Of a DNA stretch of 64,000 nt, positions 21,597 through 34,319 are shown piece by piece. Positions within the stretch are counted from its first letter, which is position 1. Each line of letters starts with the position of its first letter. Both the position numbers and the translations under genes were made by a program. The notes below the pieces were generated by a model that saw only the letters and a program-made list of their open reading frames with translations, was not told the DNA's origin and made no database searches. Source of the DNA: Bolinopsis microptera (Eukaryota; Ctenophora; Tentaculata; Lobata; Bolinopsidae); NCBI RefSeq assembly GCF_026151205.1, contig NC_087074.1:20267240-20331239 (forward strand), written 5' to 3'.

Positions 21597-21984
21597 TATG
21601 TATAAAATTGTCAAGCAGAATGGTTCATATATTATTAGTGCTATTGTTACTAGAATTAACAAAAGAGTTAATCCATCTGACCAAACAGCAGAGTATGAAA
21701 TGAACAATATCAATCGGCCATGAATTTAACAGACTGAGGAAAGCTGACGAATATATCATAACATTAACATATTATATGAATAATATGGGTCAGAAGTATT
21801 GACACAAATATAGGTAAAAGCATTTACCGCTATGACCGTAAAATGTAAAATAAACAAAATGTCGCTTGTTTTTCTATCAACATTTACCTTGATTAACATC
21901 AGTAATCGTGTGCTATTCATGCTGCTGATATTATACACTGTGGAGCCTTTTATCTGCTCAAGAGGGTTTATGCCAAGGATAAGC

Positions 21985-23336
21985 ACATTGCAGTGAATTT
22001 AACAAAAAAAAATAGAATAAAAAAAAGAGAAAACAAATTTGACAACGTATTCAGTTTTGGGATATGATTAAGCTGCTGTATGTTAGTTTTTATTATATAT
22101 ATGTTCGTTTTGTTAGTCAGCTGTTTTATTAATTGTGTGTTATTCAATATTCATGTTGCTAATACGTATACACTATTCAGCTGTTAAATTTTTGCTCATT
22201 CTATTTGCTTCAGAATAAAATTTAACAAAAAATCAGAATAAAGAAAGAGAAAAAAAAATTGGCAACGTAGTCAGTTTTGGGATATGATTAAGCTGCTGTA
22301 TATTAGTTTTTATGTTCCGTTTTGTTAGTCAATTGTTTTATTAATTGTGTGTTATTCAATATTCATGTTGCTAATACTTATACACTATTCAGCTGGTAAA
22401 TTTTGCTCTTTTTTATATTTGCTTAAGAATAAAATTTAACAAAAATCAGAATAAAGAAAGAAAAAAAATTTGGCAACGTATTCAGTTTTGGGATATGATT
22501 AAGCTGCTGTATATTTGTTTTATGTTCCGTTTTGTTAGTCAGTTGTTTAATTAATTGTGTGTTATTCAATATTCATGTTGCTAATGTTTATATACTATTC
22601 AGCTGTTAAATTTTTGCTTAAGAATAAAATTTAACAAAAAATCAGAATAAATAAAATGAGAAAAAAATTGTCGTTGACAACGTATTCAGTTTTGGGATGA
22701 GATAAAGCTGCTGTATATTAGTTTTTATGTTCCGTTTTGTTAGTCAGTTGTTTTATTAATTGCGTGAATATACGTTGTTCAATATTTATGTTGCTAATAT
22801 TTATTAACCTGGGGACCCCAGGCTATTATATTTATGTTCATAATCCGAATGGAAATTTGGCGGAATGACATGCTGAGCGCCGGCCAGTAAATATTTATAT
22901 ACCATTCATCTGTTAAATTTTTGCTCTTTTTATTTTGTATTTGCTGGAGAGTTATATAAAATTAAACAAAAAATCAGAAAAAAAATTTGACAACGTACTC
23001 AGTTTTTGGATATGATTATGATAAAGCTGCTGTATATTAATTATATTATTATTAGTTTTTATGTTCCGTTTTGTTAGTCAGTTGTTTTATCAATTGTGTG
23101 TTATTCAATATTTATGTTGCCAATATTTGATATCTATATACTATTCAGCTGTTAAGTTTTTGCTCTTTTTATTTGTTTAAGAGTAAAATTTTACAAAAAA
23201 TCAGAATAAAGAAAAAGAGAAAAACAAATTTGACAACGTATTCAGTTTTGGGATGAGATAAAGCTGCTGTATATTAGTTTTTATGTTCCGTTTCATTAGT
23301 CAGTTGCTTTATTATTTTTGTGTTATTCAATTCAGA
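21985..23336. repeat. ~210-bp satellite, third array
   Basis: Six units between receptor copy A and the start of the second duplication copy. The last three units are nearly identical to those at 8238-8935, including the GGGGACCCC variant. The array is therefore both the right border of copy A and the left border of copy B, as expected for a tandem segmental duplication mediated by recombination between satellites. Confidence 0.85.
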
Positions 23337-23402
23337 CAACCTTATAACGTAAATGTGGCACTGTGGCACTTGTGGCACTCACATGTGGCACTTGCGGCAC
23401 TA

Positions 23403-24384
23403 TCATATGTAGCATGTGGCACTGATAGTGCCGCAAGTACGATTTTCAGCCGGCTTGTAGTAAGTTCGGTTATCATTGAAATTTCTTCCAGCATAACTAA
23501 TGCCTGCTCTTTCCCCTCTTTGTGCATTGTTAAATGACTTGTTGCGACGCTCATTTTGAAATTTGAAACAGTTCTGTTTAATGTGACCTGCTTTGTTACA
23601 GTAGTGACAAACTTTCTTAGTCTTTCTTGGTGCTATGCAATTAACAGCCCAGTGGCCATATTTTCCGCAGTTAAAACAATTTCCACTAACTTTATTAGAG
23701 TTATCAATTTTAGGAGCTTCTGCTTTTAAAATTTCAATTTCGTGTCCGCCAGAAGCTTGTTTCCTGGCTTCTAAATTCTTCTCTAAATCTATAGCGTCCC
23801 GATATAAGGTTGCAAAGTCGGGTGTTTTACTATTCATTAAATGAATTGCAATTGAGTTGTTTAGTAGGCCGTACACAAAAATATTTCGTATATTTGCCTC
23901 ACGAGCTGCAGATTCAGCTTCGTCGTACGCTTTGCTAGCCATCCTTTGTAATTTTCGGCCAAATTGTTCACAAGTTTCGGAGGGTAATTGCTTCATTGCA
24001 AATAGTTTTGCTCGTGCTTGCTGTCTACTGTCTGGTTCTAGAATATTTCGCAGCCTTTTTTTAAATTCAGTCCAGTTGTTTTTCTGGTCCGAATTAAGTT
24101 TAATAGCGCTCAGTTTCTCATTACTTTCTGTATCGAGATAAGTGAAAAGGAGCCTCCCACGATCCGCTTCCGGAATATTTAAAATTCGGGCAAAATTAGA
24201 CCAACTTTCCAAATATGCATTAAAGTCCTCGCCGTACTTAAAAATTTGAGGTTTCCTGCTTGCATGCGGTACTGTTGTCCCTCCGGAAAACTACTTTACT
24301 TAAATCACTTAACAAATTTTCTTTAGCTGCCACTTCTGTTTCTTGTTTAATTACATTAACTTGCTCTTCTGTAAAAGTTGCCAT
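23403..24384 (-). pseudogene. Gag-like protein, copy B (2-bp deletion)
   Basis: Same Gag as at 9026-10009, nearly identical, with both CCHC knuckles. Two bases (GA) are missing near 24267 within GCATGCGGTACT, where copy A reads GCATGCGAGGTACT. This splits the frame so that only the first ~45 codons are read before a shift. The 3' end again runs into the GTGGCAC foldback remnant. Copy A is intact, so the lesion arose after duplication. Confidence 0.85.
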
Positions 24385-24656
24385 TCTTAATTTTAAACGC
24401 CATACTTGATATAAACAATACCTCAAATATCAGTGCGGTAGCAGGTTTCTATGTTTGGGCTCTTCCACTTGTCGTACTCTGCGTCGGCGGGCTCAGTCAG
24501 CAGTTTGTGTTCGTTGGGCGGGCTCTTCGTTGGGCGGGCTCTTCGTTTCTCGTCTTCAGTCTCTGTAGCTGTAGGTTGGGCGGGCTCCAGTCTCTGTAGC
24601 TATAGGTTGGGCGGGCTCCAGTCTCTGATGGTTTAGAGAATGTGCGTGGGCTCTTT

Positions 24657-24670
24657 ATCCTCGTCGCCAA
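24657..24670 (-). other. primer-binding site of the gag-only LTR element
   Basis: Minus strand TTGGCGACGAGGAT directly next to the LTR end. TGG followed by CGAC fits a tRNA 3' end (…GTCGCCA), as in many Gypsy-type elements. The same site is present at 10251-10264. Confidence 0.6.
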
Positions 24671-25225
24671 TGTTAACGGGGTTCTTCTCTTGTATTGTTT
24701 TGGGGAACAACGGAAACAACAGTTTAGGAGAAGTGGTATAAAATAAACTAACTTTTACGACACGAAACATCTGTATTTATATTACCTGCCGTGCAGGTGC
24801 TAACTAGTATTTTGACGTCAAACTAATGTTAGTGCACGAGCTGACCGGGGTTACAATAGTTTAATGAGGCTTAGTCCACCTGCTATGGTCATGTGACCTA
24901 GGTCACATGACTTACAACCAATGGACGGCTACCTCGCCTAGTTGTCGACCAATGGTAAAATTCCAGTATATTTTGTAACTATCTCTTTTTCTTTAAAGTA
25001 CTTTATTTAAAGTCAGAGCGGTCACTTAAATGCATGCTTGAATGAACCGACCCTAATGGTCCTAGACAGGTCACGATCAAACCTCCTGTGTCCTGTTCCA
25101 TATTATCTTAATCATAATTATGCAATTCTATTACCTAACATACGGACGAGACATTTCCAACCTTGTTATTAATATTATGAGTCTTCTCACCCTGGTCCCC
25201 TTTACTGTAATCACCGTGATTAACA
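24671..25225 (-). repeat. complete 555-bp LTR, copy B
   Basis: Starts TGTTAACGGGG and ends GTGATTAACA on the plus strand, giving TG...CA ends with a TTAACA/TGTTAA inverted terminus. The primer-binding site lies against its inner end. Only one LTR is present per copy; the other LTR and pol are missing. Confidence 0.7.
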
Positions 25226-25595
25226 TAGTCCCGTGGGCCTATGTGGGTACGTATTTTAAGTCACATACGGACACTTCATTCAGACCACTATGACAGCCCT
25301 GGTATGGTCACAACCGCGGCGGTTACAGGTCTCTTCTGGGTGATGTGGAGTCCTACTGTGGTACGGTTCCACCTCTCTGCTATAAAAGGGGAAGACTCGA
25401 TACCGGCATGGCTGGAAAAAATGCGGTATCTCTACATGTCGCCCGGTTGGGAGCGTACTTAAACCCGCTTATCTATACCTTGACATTTTTTCATCGCCTC
25501 AATCAATTAACAATTCTTTAAAAATCTATGATGCGATGCCCGAGACTGCAGCAGTAGCCGCAACAGAAACTGCAGACACCACGATAAAAATTTAA

Positions 25596-26002
25596 TAAAT
25601 ACAGAATAAATGTTTATTAATCCACGAATCAACGCTCACGGATCGCGCTTTCTCACAAATCAACGCTCTCTTACTGATCAGGATCTTATTCTTAGTGCTT
25701 AGTTTTACAAATTTGTTTTTTGTTACACCATCAAACATGGAATAATTGCTATTGCAATGAAAGCCAAGCCTCGCATACGAATATATGTAATTCAATTATG
25801 CATAATGGCAGGCAAAATGCAGCGATTTCATTGGACAAGAGCAACTGTTGGCGACGTTTGACTACAAATGGCAGCGTTTGATTGAAAACCTGGTTTCAGC
25901 AACCCCTGTGATTGATCAAATTATATTATTTTGCTGAGTGGTTTCTTAAAAACAATATCTTCAAGAACGCGAGCGTTGATTCGTGTATTTATTCTGTATT
26001 TA
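25596..26002. mobile_element. MITE copy B (uninterrupted)
   Basis: The intact version of the MITE at 11720-12125, with matching inverted ends. Its left end shows the AAATACAGAAT target used by the Penelope insertion in copy A, present once. Confidence 0.6.
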
Positions 26003-26112
26003 ATAAACTATCTTAGATATAGGGCAGTCGAGTTTTCTTCCTTTTTCTTTCAACGTTGGACAGCTGCACTCGTGCATACCGAATTTTTTGGCAGTCCTTG
26101 AAAATTAGTGCC

Positions 26113-28298
26113 ATGACAAGAAGGAGCCATTTAATAATAGGTATATTAATTGACACCTCAATGACACCTCATTGACATACAATAGACCATTTTATAACAA
26201 CATAATGAAGAATAGGGACACATTACTTCGATCACCTGAAGATATTCATGCTTGCCCCATGTCGATACACATATATCCAGTATTGGACACAACAAATTGG
26301 ACTTGTTTGATCCCTGTATATTTCGTCTGTGATGGTTTCTCTGATTGCTTAACTGACGAGTGTGATTGCGGAGGGGAGACTACCGAGCAGTCAGTAAACC
26401 AGACTCCGATTTTCTACTGTGCTCAACAGCCTGGATGTGTCTCATTTCCACAGGTAACGAAAACATAAGAAAATATTTTTCTTTATGAATACAACAGTGC
26501 GAATGATCACAGATTATTAACTCCCCACTTGTTTATCGCACGTTTCTAATAATAATAAACATATCCCTGTTTGTTTTATGAATATGACTGCACCTCCCAC
26601 CTCAGATTTGCGATAACATAGAAGACTGTTTAGACGGTAGTGACGAGAGTTTCTGTTCAAACAACGATCAGATAGAACAGAATAGTTTAAAAAGGGACAA
26701 TCCAGTTGCGCAATGCATAAACAATTACAGTCTTTCTGAAAATAACATATGGTTATACCAGCATGAGCAGTTAATAATGTTCTGTGAAAATAATTGCAGC
26801 AGTTATTTTTCAAAATCAGATCAATGGTATAAGTTTTGCAAGCTCCTAGGCTTTAACCATATTTCACTTCCTGCACTATATTTTTGTCATTATATGCCTA
26901 GCCTGGAATCAATTTGTGACAATAAAATAGACTGTACAAATGGTGAAGATGAAGTTGGATGTCCGGGCAGATTCTACTGCTATAACCACCTTGAAAATGT
27001 GTCTACAAGCGAAAGGACATTGTCGGTTTCACCTGGATAAGAAATGCGATCAAGTTAAAGATTGCCCAAATAATATGGATGAGTGTAATATTGACTGTGA
27101 CCTAGGCAACATAGCTTCTCCAAAATCCCTCATAAAATCGAATGCTCTCTTTTGTTTAAATGTCATCTTTGGATTAGCTGTTTTGATTCTGAATGTAAGG
27201 AACGGTTATAAAGCAATGAAAGGCACAGCCACTAATGTTATTGCGAAAACTGATAGACTTCTTTGCATACAAATATTTGCATATGACTTTATGATGGGAC
27301 TTTATCTTTGCTTCATCGTGCTGGCATCCCTCGTTCTCCGATATACTGGAGGCTATTGTGTACGCTCTGACTGGTGGAGGTCGAGCGTTTACTGCAATAT
27401 TTTGGGGGTGATCTTCTCTTTTGCAAGTCACGGATCTCTCTTGATAGTTTCTTTGATGAGTATTGTAAGGAGCATCCAGTGCACTGTATCATTTATCAGG
27501 ATTCCTTATAAAGCCATAATTTTAAGTTCCTGCATCATTTTCACCCTCAACTTGATTCATGCAATACTTCCAGTTGTAAAGCTTCCCCTAATTGAACACA
27601 TCTTCAAATCGAAAATCTTCATGGTGAACATTGCCGAAAATCCCTTGTTGAGCTCCTTTGATGAACAGAACATAACAGATCTGCATAACAAATTCTTTCC
27701 AAACCAGACTACTGAGTACATTACAACGATGCTGGATGATTTGAAGCAAATAACAAATATGCCTGAGATCTTCGACTTCAGAATGATTGGGTATTACGGG
27801 ACCACGCCAATTTGCATAAGCAATATATTCAAGGATCAGGAATCTTACCGAGCTTTTAAAATTGGATATTGTACTGCCATATCTGTGCTGTTAGCTGTAG
27901 TTTCAGTATCATATATTTTAATAGTGGTGAAGCATAACAAGTCAGCAGCAATTGCAAACGACAACCAGGGAGATCATCAGCAAAACAAAGACCTCCTTAT
28001 CAAGGTCTGCTTGATGATCGGATCTCAACTGGTAAGCTGGGTGTCCCTAATAATAACCGCTAACTATTTCATCGGCACTGACGGTAGTTCTGTACCAGAA
28101 TATGTATTTGAAGTTTTCGCCCTGTTTGTGATGCCCATCAACAGTTTGCTTAACCCAATATTTTACAGTGATATGTATAAAATTGTCAAGCAGAAATGTT
28201 CATATATTATTAGTGCTATTGTTAATAGAATTAACAAAAGAGTGAATCCATCTGACCAAACAGCAGAGTATGAAATGAACAATATCAATCGGCCATGA
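26113..28298 (+). pseudogene. LDLa-repeat 7TM receptor, copy B (frameshifted)
   Basis: Nearly identical to copy A. The signal-peptide exon is truncated: ATGACAAGAAGG at 26113 is retained, but the hydrophobic core is cut at TATATTAATT and replaced by a short GACACCTCA tandem scar. The LDLa exon ends at 26453 and the next exon starts at 26606 with the same splice sites. An extra T at about 27034 shifts the frame and stops at 27038-27040, inside the fourth LDLa module. The remaining frame to 28298 holds all seven membrane segments and an intact C-terminal tail (YKIVKQK ... EYEMNNINRP). So B keeps the 7TM part that A lost, and A keeps the ectodomain that B lost. Confidence 0.85.
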
Positions 28299-28574
28299 AT
28301 TTAACAGACTGAGGAAAGCTGACGAATATACCTCATAACATTAACATATTATATGAATAATATGGGTCAGAAGTATTGACACAAATATAGGTAAAAGCAT
28401 TTACCGCTATGACCGTAAAATGTAAAATAAACAAAATGTCGCTTGTTTTTCTATCAATATTTACCTTGAATAACATCAGTAATCGTGTGCTATTCATGCT
28501 GCTGATATTATACACTGTGGAGCCTTTTATCTGCTCAAGAGGGTTTATGCCAAGGATAAGCACATTGCAGTAAA

Positions 28575-29980
28575 TTTAACAAAAAAATAGAATAAAGAAA
28601 AAGAGAAAACAAATTTGACAATGTATTCAGTTTTTGGATATGATTAAGCTGCTGTATGTTAGTTTTTATGTTCCGTTTTGTTAGTCAGTTGTTTAATTAA
28701 TTGTGTGGTATTCAATATTCATGTTGCTAATACTTTTATACTATTCAGCTGTTAAATTTTCGCTCTTTTTTTGTTGTTTAAAAATAAAATTTAACAAAAA
28801 ATCAAAGCAGAATGAAGAAAAAGAGAAAAAAAAAATTGACTGCATATTTAGTTTTGGGATATGATAAAGCTGCTGTATATTAGTTGTTATGTTCCGTTTT
28901 GTTAGTCAATTGTTTTATTAATTGTGTGTTATTCAATATTCATGTTGCTAATACTTATATACCTATTCAGCTGTTAAATATTTGCTCATTTTATTTGCTT
29001 CAGAATAAAATTGAACAAAAAATCAGAATAAAGAAAGAGAAAAAAAAATTGGCAACGTATTCAGTTTTGGGATATGATAAAGCTGCTGTATATTAGTTTT
29101 TTGTTCCGTTTTGTTAGTCAATTGTTTTTGTTAGTCAATTGTTATTCAATATTCATGCTGCTAATACGTATACACTATTCAGCTGTTAAATTTTTGCTCA
29201 TTTTATTTGCTTCAGAATAAAATTTAACAAAAAATCAGAATAAAGAAAAAGAAAAAAAAATTGGCAGTGTATTCAGTTTTGGGATATGATTAAGCTGCTG
29301 TATATTTGTTTTATGTTCCGTTTTGTTAGTCAGTTGTTTAATTAATTGTGTGTTATTCAATATTCATGTTGCTAATACTTATATACTATTCAGCTGTTAA
29401 ATTTTTGCTCATTTCATTTGCTTAAGAATAAAATTTAACAAAAAATCAGAATAAAGAAAGAGAAGAACAAATTTTACAACGTATTCAGTTTTGATTTCTC
29501 TTGGAGAATTTCTCTTTAGACTCTTAACTTGCGAACAAATTGAAGCAGCAAACTTTAGGCTAGAAACTTTATTGTTTTCAATTCAATAAAGTTTCTAGCC
29601 TAAAGTTTGCTGCTTCAATTTGTTCGCAAGTTAAGAGTCTAAAGAGAAATTCTCCAAAAGAAATCAAGTTCAAATGCGACTCATAAATATAGCCCCCTTG
29701 AACTATGTATTCAGTTTTGGGATATGATAAAGCTGCTGTATATTAGTTTTTTGTTCCGTTTTGTTAGTCAATTGTTTTATTAATTGTGTGTTATTCAATA
29801 TTCATGTTGCTAATACGTATACACTATTCAGCTGTTAAATTTTTGCTCATTCTATTTGCTTCAGAATAAAATTTAACAAAAAATCAGAATAAAGAAAGAG
29901 AAAAAAAAATTGGTAACGTATTCAGTTTTGGGATATGATTAAGCTGCTGTATATTTGTTTTATGTTCCGTTTTGTTAGTT
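28575..29980. repeat. ~210-bp satellite, fourth array
   Basis: About six units with the same landmarks as the first array, interrupted by a hairpin element at 29491-29667 and ended by a retroelement fragment at about 29979. Confidence 0.8.
29491..29667. repeat. 84-bp-arm hairpin inserted in satellite
   Basis: Arms 29491-29574 and 29584-29667 are reverse complements with one mismatch seen, around a 9-nt loop. The insertion interrupts a satellite unit right after GTATTCAGTT. Unrelated in sequence to the palindrome at 7911. No ORF. Confidence 0.75.
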
Positions 29981-30892
29981 GTTGATTTAAATATTAATAT
30001 TTTCACAGAAGGACTAGAAATATCAGTGTATAACAAAACTGATGATTTTAATTTTCATGTTGTATCCCTTACATTTCCTCACAGTAACATCCCAACTGAG
30101 GTTGGCTACAACGTCTTTTCAAGTCAAGTTCTTAGATATGGTAATGTTTGCACTAGATTGGATATCTTTACCTCCCATCTTCACAAAATATTCAAAATTC
30201 TAATTGATAGAGGATATAGCCGTGATAGACTGATTAAAGGCATTAAACGTTGTCTGAGGAAATATGATAACGTTTTCAGGAAGTTCGGTATTCTAGATGA
30301 CCGTAACATTATTAAAGAACTCCCCTAATATCTTTTGATTTATTGAAACACGGGTACTAACTCTGCTAAACTGAACAAATTATGAAACTTAGGTGAATAA
30401 GTGTACAACGTGCTAAACCGAAGTTCAGACTGACCAGTGAAAATGGGCGAGCGTACCAAGTGTCATTTTAATTAGAAGTTTTAGTCAGTGATTTATTATT
30501 GTAGCTTGTAATTACAATATCTAATGCTCCTATAAATACTTTAATTAATTGTTTGTCCCGTTATCCTTTTTCCTTCCTCTTTTCCTTGTCATCCCCTTTA
30601 GTTTTAAGATTCTTGCTATAAATGGCTACAGCTAACACTATTAATGCTAAGTACCAAACAACAAGTGGGAGGTGGATCGTTGGTACCATTAAATCGATTT
30701 AACACCGCAATTCCAGTCGCAAGCCTGGGACCACTACTAGCATAGTCACAACATCTACAAAGCTGCCATATAGCCTGACTGACAATTTTCTCGACTGACT
30801 GACAATGTTTCTTCTTTTTCCCCATTTAGAATACAAAGATTAGTACATTTTAGCTTATGATTAATATTATATTTTTACCTATAGTTTACTTA
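29979..30892 (+). mobile_element. retroelement 3' fragment inserted in satellite
   Basis: The satellite is broken after TTTTGTTAG and resumes at TTGTTTAATTAATTGTG. The insert starts with an open frame to 30328 encoding a C-terminal retroelement segment: DDFNFHVVSLTFPHSNIP, GYNVFSSQVLRYGNVCTR, RGYSRDRLIKGIKRCLRKY. This arrangement is seen after the RT domain in a group of invertebrate retroelement polyproteins. About 560 bp of untranslated sequence follows. The RT core is missing, so the piece is 5'-truncated. The family assignment is uncertain. Confidence 0.45.
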
Positions 30893-32080
30893 GATTGTTT
30901 AATTAATTGTGTGTTATTCAATATTCATGCTGCTAATATTTATATACCTATTCAGCTGTTGAATTTTTGTTCTTTTTATTTGCTTAAGAGTAAAATGTAA
31001 CAAAAAACAGAATAAAGAAAAAGAGAAAAAAATTTACAACATATTCAGTTTTGGGATATGATAAAACTGCTGTATATTAGTTTTTATGTTCCGTTTTGTT
31101 AGTCACTATTACTAGTCAGTTGTTTTATTAATTGTGTGTTATTCAATATTCATGTTGCTAATATTTATATACTATTCAGCTGGTAAATTTTGCTCATTTT
31201 TATATTTGCTTAAGAATAAAATTTAACAAAAAATCAGAATAAAGAAAGAGGAAAAAAATTGGCAACGTATTCAGTTTTGGGATATGATTAAGCTGCTGGA
31301 TATTTGTTTTATGTTCCGTTTTGTTAGTCAGTTGTTTAATTAATTGTGTGTTATTCAATATTCATGTTGCTAATGTTTATATACTATTCAGCTGTTAAAT
31401 TTTTGCTTAAGAATAAAATTTAACAAAAAATCAGAATAAATAAAATGAGAAAAAAATTGTTGTTGACAACGTATTCAGTTTTGGGATGAGATAAAGCTGC
31501 TGTATATTAGTTTTTATGTTCCGTTTTATTAGTCAGTTTTTTATTAATTGCGTGAATATACGTTGTTCAATATTTATGTTGCTAATATTTATTAACTTGG
31601 GGACCCCAGGCTATTATATTTATATTCATAATCCGAATGGAAATTTGGCGGAATGACAGGCTGAGCTCTTTTTATTTTGTATTTGCTGGAGAGTTATATA
31701 AAATTAAACAAAAAATCAGAAAAAAAAGTTGACAACGTACTCAGTTTTTGGATATGATTATGATAAAGCTGCTGTATATTAATTAAATTATTATTAGTTT
31801 TTATGTTCCGTTTTGTTAGTCAGTTGTTTTATCAATTGTGTGTTATTCAATATTTATGTTGCCAATATTTGATATCTATATACTATTCAGCTGTTAAGTT
31901 TTTACTCTTTTTATTTGTTTAAGAGTAAAATTTTACAAAAAATCAGAATAAAGAAAAAGAGAAAAACAAATTTGACAACGTATTCAGTTTTGTGGGATGA
32001 GATAAAGCTGCTGTATATTAGTTTTTATGTTCCGTTTTGTTAGTCAGTTGTTTTATTATTTTTGTGTTAATCAATTCAGA
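30893..32080. repeat. ~210-bp satellite, fifth array
   Basis: Five or six units, the last three carrying the GGGGACCCC variant seen before the two gag copies. It leads into a complete GTGGCAC foldback repeat instead of gag. Confidence 0.8.
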
Positions 32081-32083
32081 CAA

Positions 32084-32625
32084 CCTTATAACGTAAATGT
32101 GGCACTGTGGCACTTGTGGCACTAACATGTGGCACTTGCGGCACTCACATGTGGCACTTGCGGCACTATCATATGTAGCCTGTGGCAATTGCGGCACTCA
32201 CATGTGGCACTTGCGGCACTATCATATGTAGCCTGTGGCAATTGCGGCACTCACATGTGGCACTTGCGGCACTATCATAAATGATAGTGCACATGTTACA
32301 AATGATAGTGCCGGAAGTGCCGCATGTTATATAAGATAGTGCCGCAAGTGCCACATGTGAGTGCCGCAATTGCCACAGGCTACATATGATAGTGCCACAA
32401 GTGCAACATGTGAGTGCCGCAAGTGCCGCATGTTACATATGAAAGTGCCACATGTGCCACATGTTAGTGCCGCAAGTGCCGCATGCTACATATGAAAGTG
32501 CCGCAAGTGCCACATGTTAGTGCCGCAAGTGCCACATGTGAGAGTTGCAAGTGCCGCATGTTACATATGAAAGTGCCACAAGTGCCACATGTTAGTGCCG
32601 CAAGTGCCACATTTACGTAATAAGG
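32084..32625. repeat. foldback minisatellite of GTGGCAC units
   Basis: The left part is made of GTGGCACTTGCGGCACTCAC-like units, the right part of their reverse complements, with the turn near 32275-32300. The outer ends match as inverted repeats: CCTTATAACGTAAATGTGGC on the left against the complement of GCCACATTTACGTAATAAGG on the right, one mismatch. The left half alone is present at 8939 and 23336, where it is joined to gag. No coding function. Confidence 0.7.
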
Positions 32626-32736
32626 TCGGCTCAGAAGTCTTTTTTCTTCGTAGGGGACAGTGGTCTTTACTACTAAGGAATAGATCAAAACCACTATAAG
32701 ATAGAGCATTGAAGCCCTGTGCTTACCCCGGTAAAG

Positions 32737-34294
32737 TTAATATGCGAAGAAAGCAAGGTTAAGCCTTGTCCTCTCCACATTTGGTAAAAAGTTTTGTTGC
32801 TTGAGTTGTATGAAACCGATGATCCTTGGTAATGAGAACTTGTCCACTATATCTGTCACACTGAGGTAGAAGGAGTCAAAGTATCCTCCTCGCTGGTAAG
32901 ACCATTTCGGGCACTGACCAATAAAGTGGTTCATTGTCTCCTCTTCCATGAGACAGTGTGGACAAGTTTTAGGGACCGTTGTCGGCTTGTACTTATTGAT
33001 GTGGTAGTTTAGTTCACAATGTCCCGTGAGGAATTGTGTTGCTCTTCTTGTGCTCTCTTTGCCAAGTTTCGGGATTGATCTGGCGAACTTTTGTCTCCAT
33101 ACTCGTTTAAAGTGAGTGTTGGGTAAAGTTCTCCATCTTTCCCTCATCTTCCGATGACTTATACTCCGCAGTGCTCCCTTCCATAATACTTCTGGTATTG
33201 GTAGTTGCACTTGAGCGGAGTCCAGATTTTCGGAGCCTTTTTTGGAAAAAGAGTCTGCCTTTTCGTTGCCATCGTAGCCTTTGTGAGCTGGTATCCATCG
33301 TAGTAGGACTTGATTGTCCATTGCTAGTTGGTTAAGCTCACTTGTAGCCGTGCTGGTGCTTTTAGGTTTGACTTTGATGTTGCTCATTGCCATTATTGTC
33401 ACCTGGCTATCGCAGTTTATGATTATTTTTCTAGTTTTGGTCCCAGATTCCCGTAATATTTTTGCCGCAGTGCCTACGGCAAAGGCTTCGGCCTGGAACT
33501 TGGAAGACGGTTGAGTTGATTCCTAGGTGGTATGACTCCTCACATGTGGATGTGTCGTTGTCCACAATGTACACTCCTGCTCCAACTTTTTCATTCATTT
33601 TGGAGCCGTCTGTGTAACATTGTATAGTATTGGTGTCATTCTCGATTACCTCATACTCAGAGAGTCGGGGAATTTCTGTGTTGAAACCAATGTCAACATT
33701 CAGTGATTTTGTCTGTTGATCTTGTCCTTCAGAGTTGAGACTGATAGCCTTTAGTAACTGTTCATTAAGTTTTGTGTGGGTGGTTAGGTTGCCCTTCTTG
33801 TTTACCATCGGCTCATATATCCACTGGTTGTTGGATTTGAGTCTGAGAGCTCCTTTTGCTGCTTCCTCTTCCATCACCAGATCAATAGGGATGATTCCGG
33901 TGATGATGTCTAGCGCTGCTCCAGGAGTCGATGGTAACCCTCCTGTTATGAGGATGTTCCCCAGCCGCTGTACACTGCTAAGGATTGTTAGGTTATGTTT
34001 TTTGGACACACCATTGAGCCAGATTGTCGCAGCGTATGTCAGAGAAGGTCTGACAACGGCTGTATAAATCCATTTCATGGTCTTGGGGGTGAACCCCCAT
34101 GTTGGTCCAATGGCTCTCCTGCATTGCATGAGTATGCCCTTAGCTTTTTTACATTGATTTTTGATGTGCTCATTCCACGTGAGTTTGCTATCGAGTGTTA
34201 CCCCTAGAAACTTAGTGGAATTTCGCATGCTAATTTCCGTTCCGTTCACTGTTAGAGGTTCTGAGAATTCCCATTTCCTCCTCCAAGTGAACAT
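32737..34294 (-). pseudogene. LINE C-terminal half: RT thumb and RNase H
   Basis: Two overlapping frames on the minus strand. The first (34294-33431) has FLGVTLDSKLTWNEHI and the RNase H start QCYTDGSKMNEKVGAGVYI. A frameshift near 33500 moves the rest (33402-32737) to another frame, which contains RWIPAHKGYDGNEKAD, the RNase H H-x-G-x-x-G-N-E-x-A-D motif, then a zinc-ribbon-like CPHCLMEEETMNHFIGQCP. RNase H degrades RNA in RNA/DNA hybrids. It continues directly from the RT portion at 36985-38202 once the intervening transposon is disregarded. Confidence 0.85.
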
Positions 34295-34319
34295 TACGGT
34301 GTGTGTTTTAAGTGTACTT

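Noticed and set aside
30616-30825. 69-aa minus-strand ORF
   Set aside because: In the 3' region of a retroelement fragment; no domain or conserved feature.
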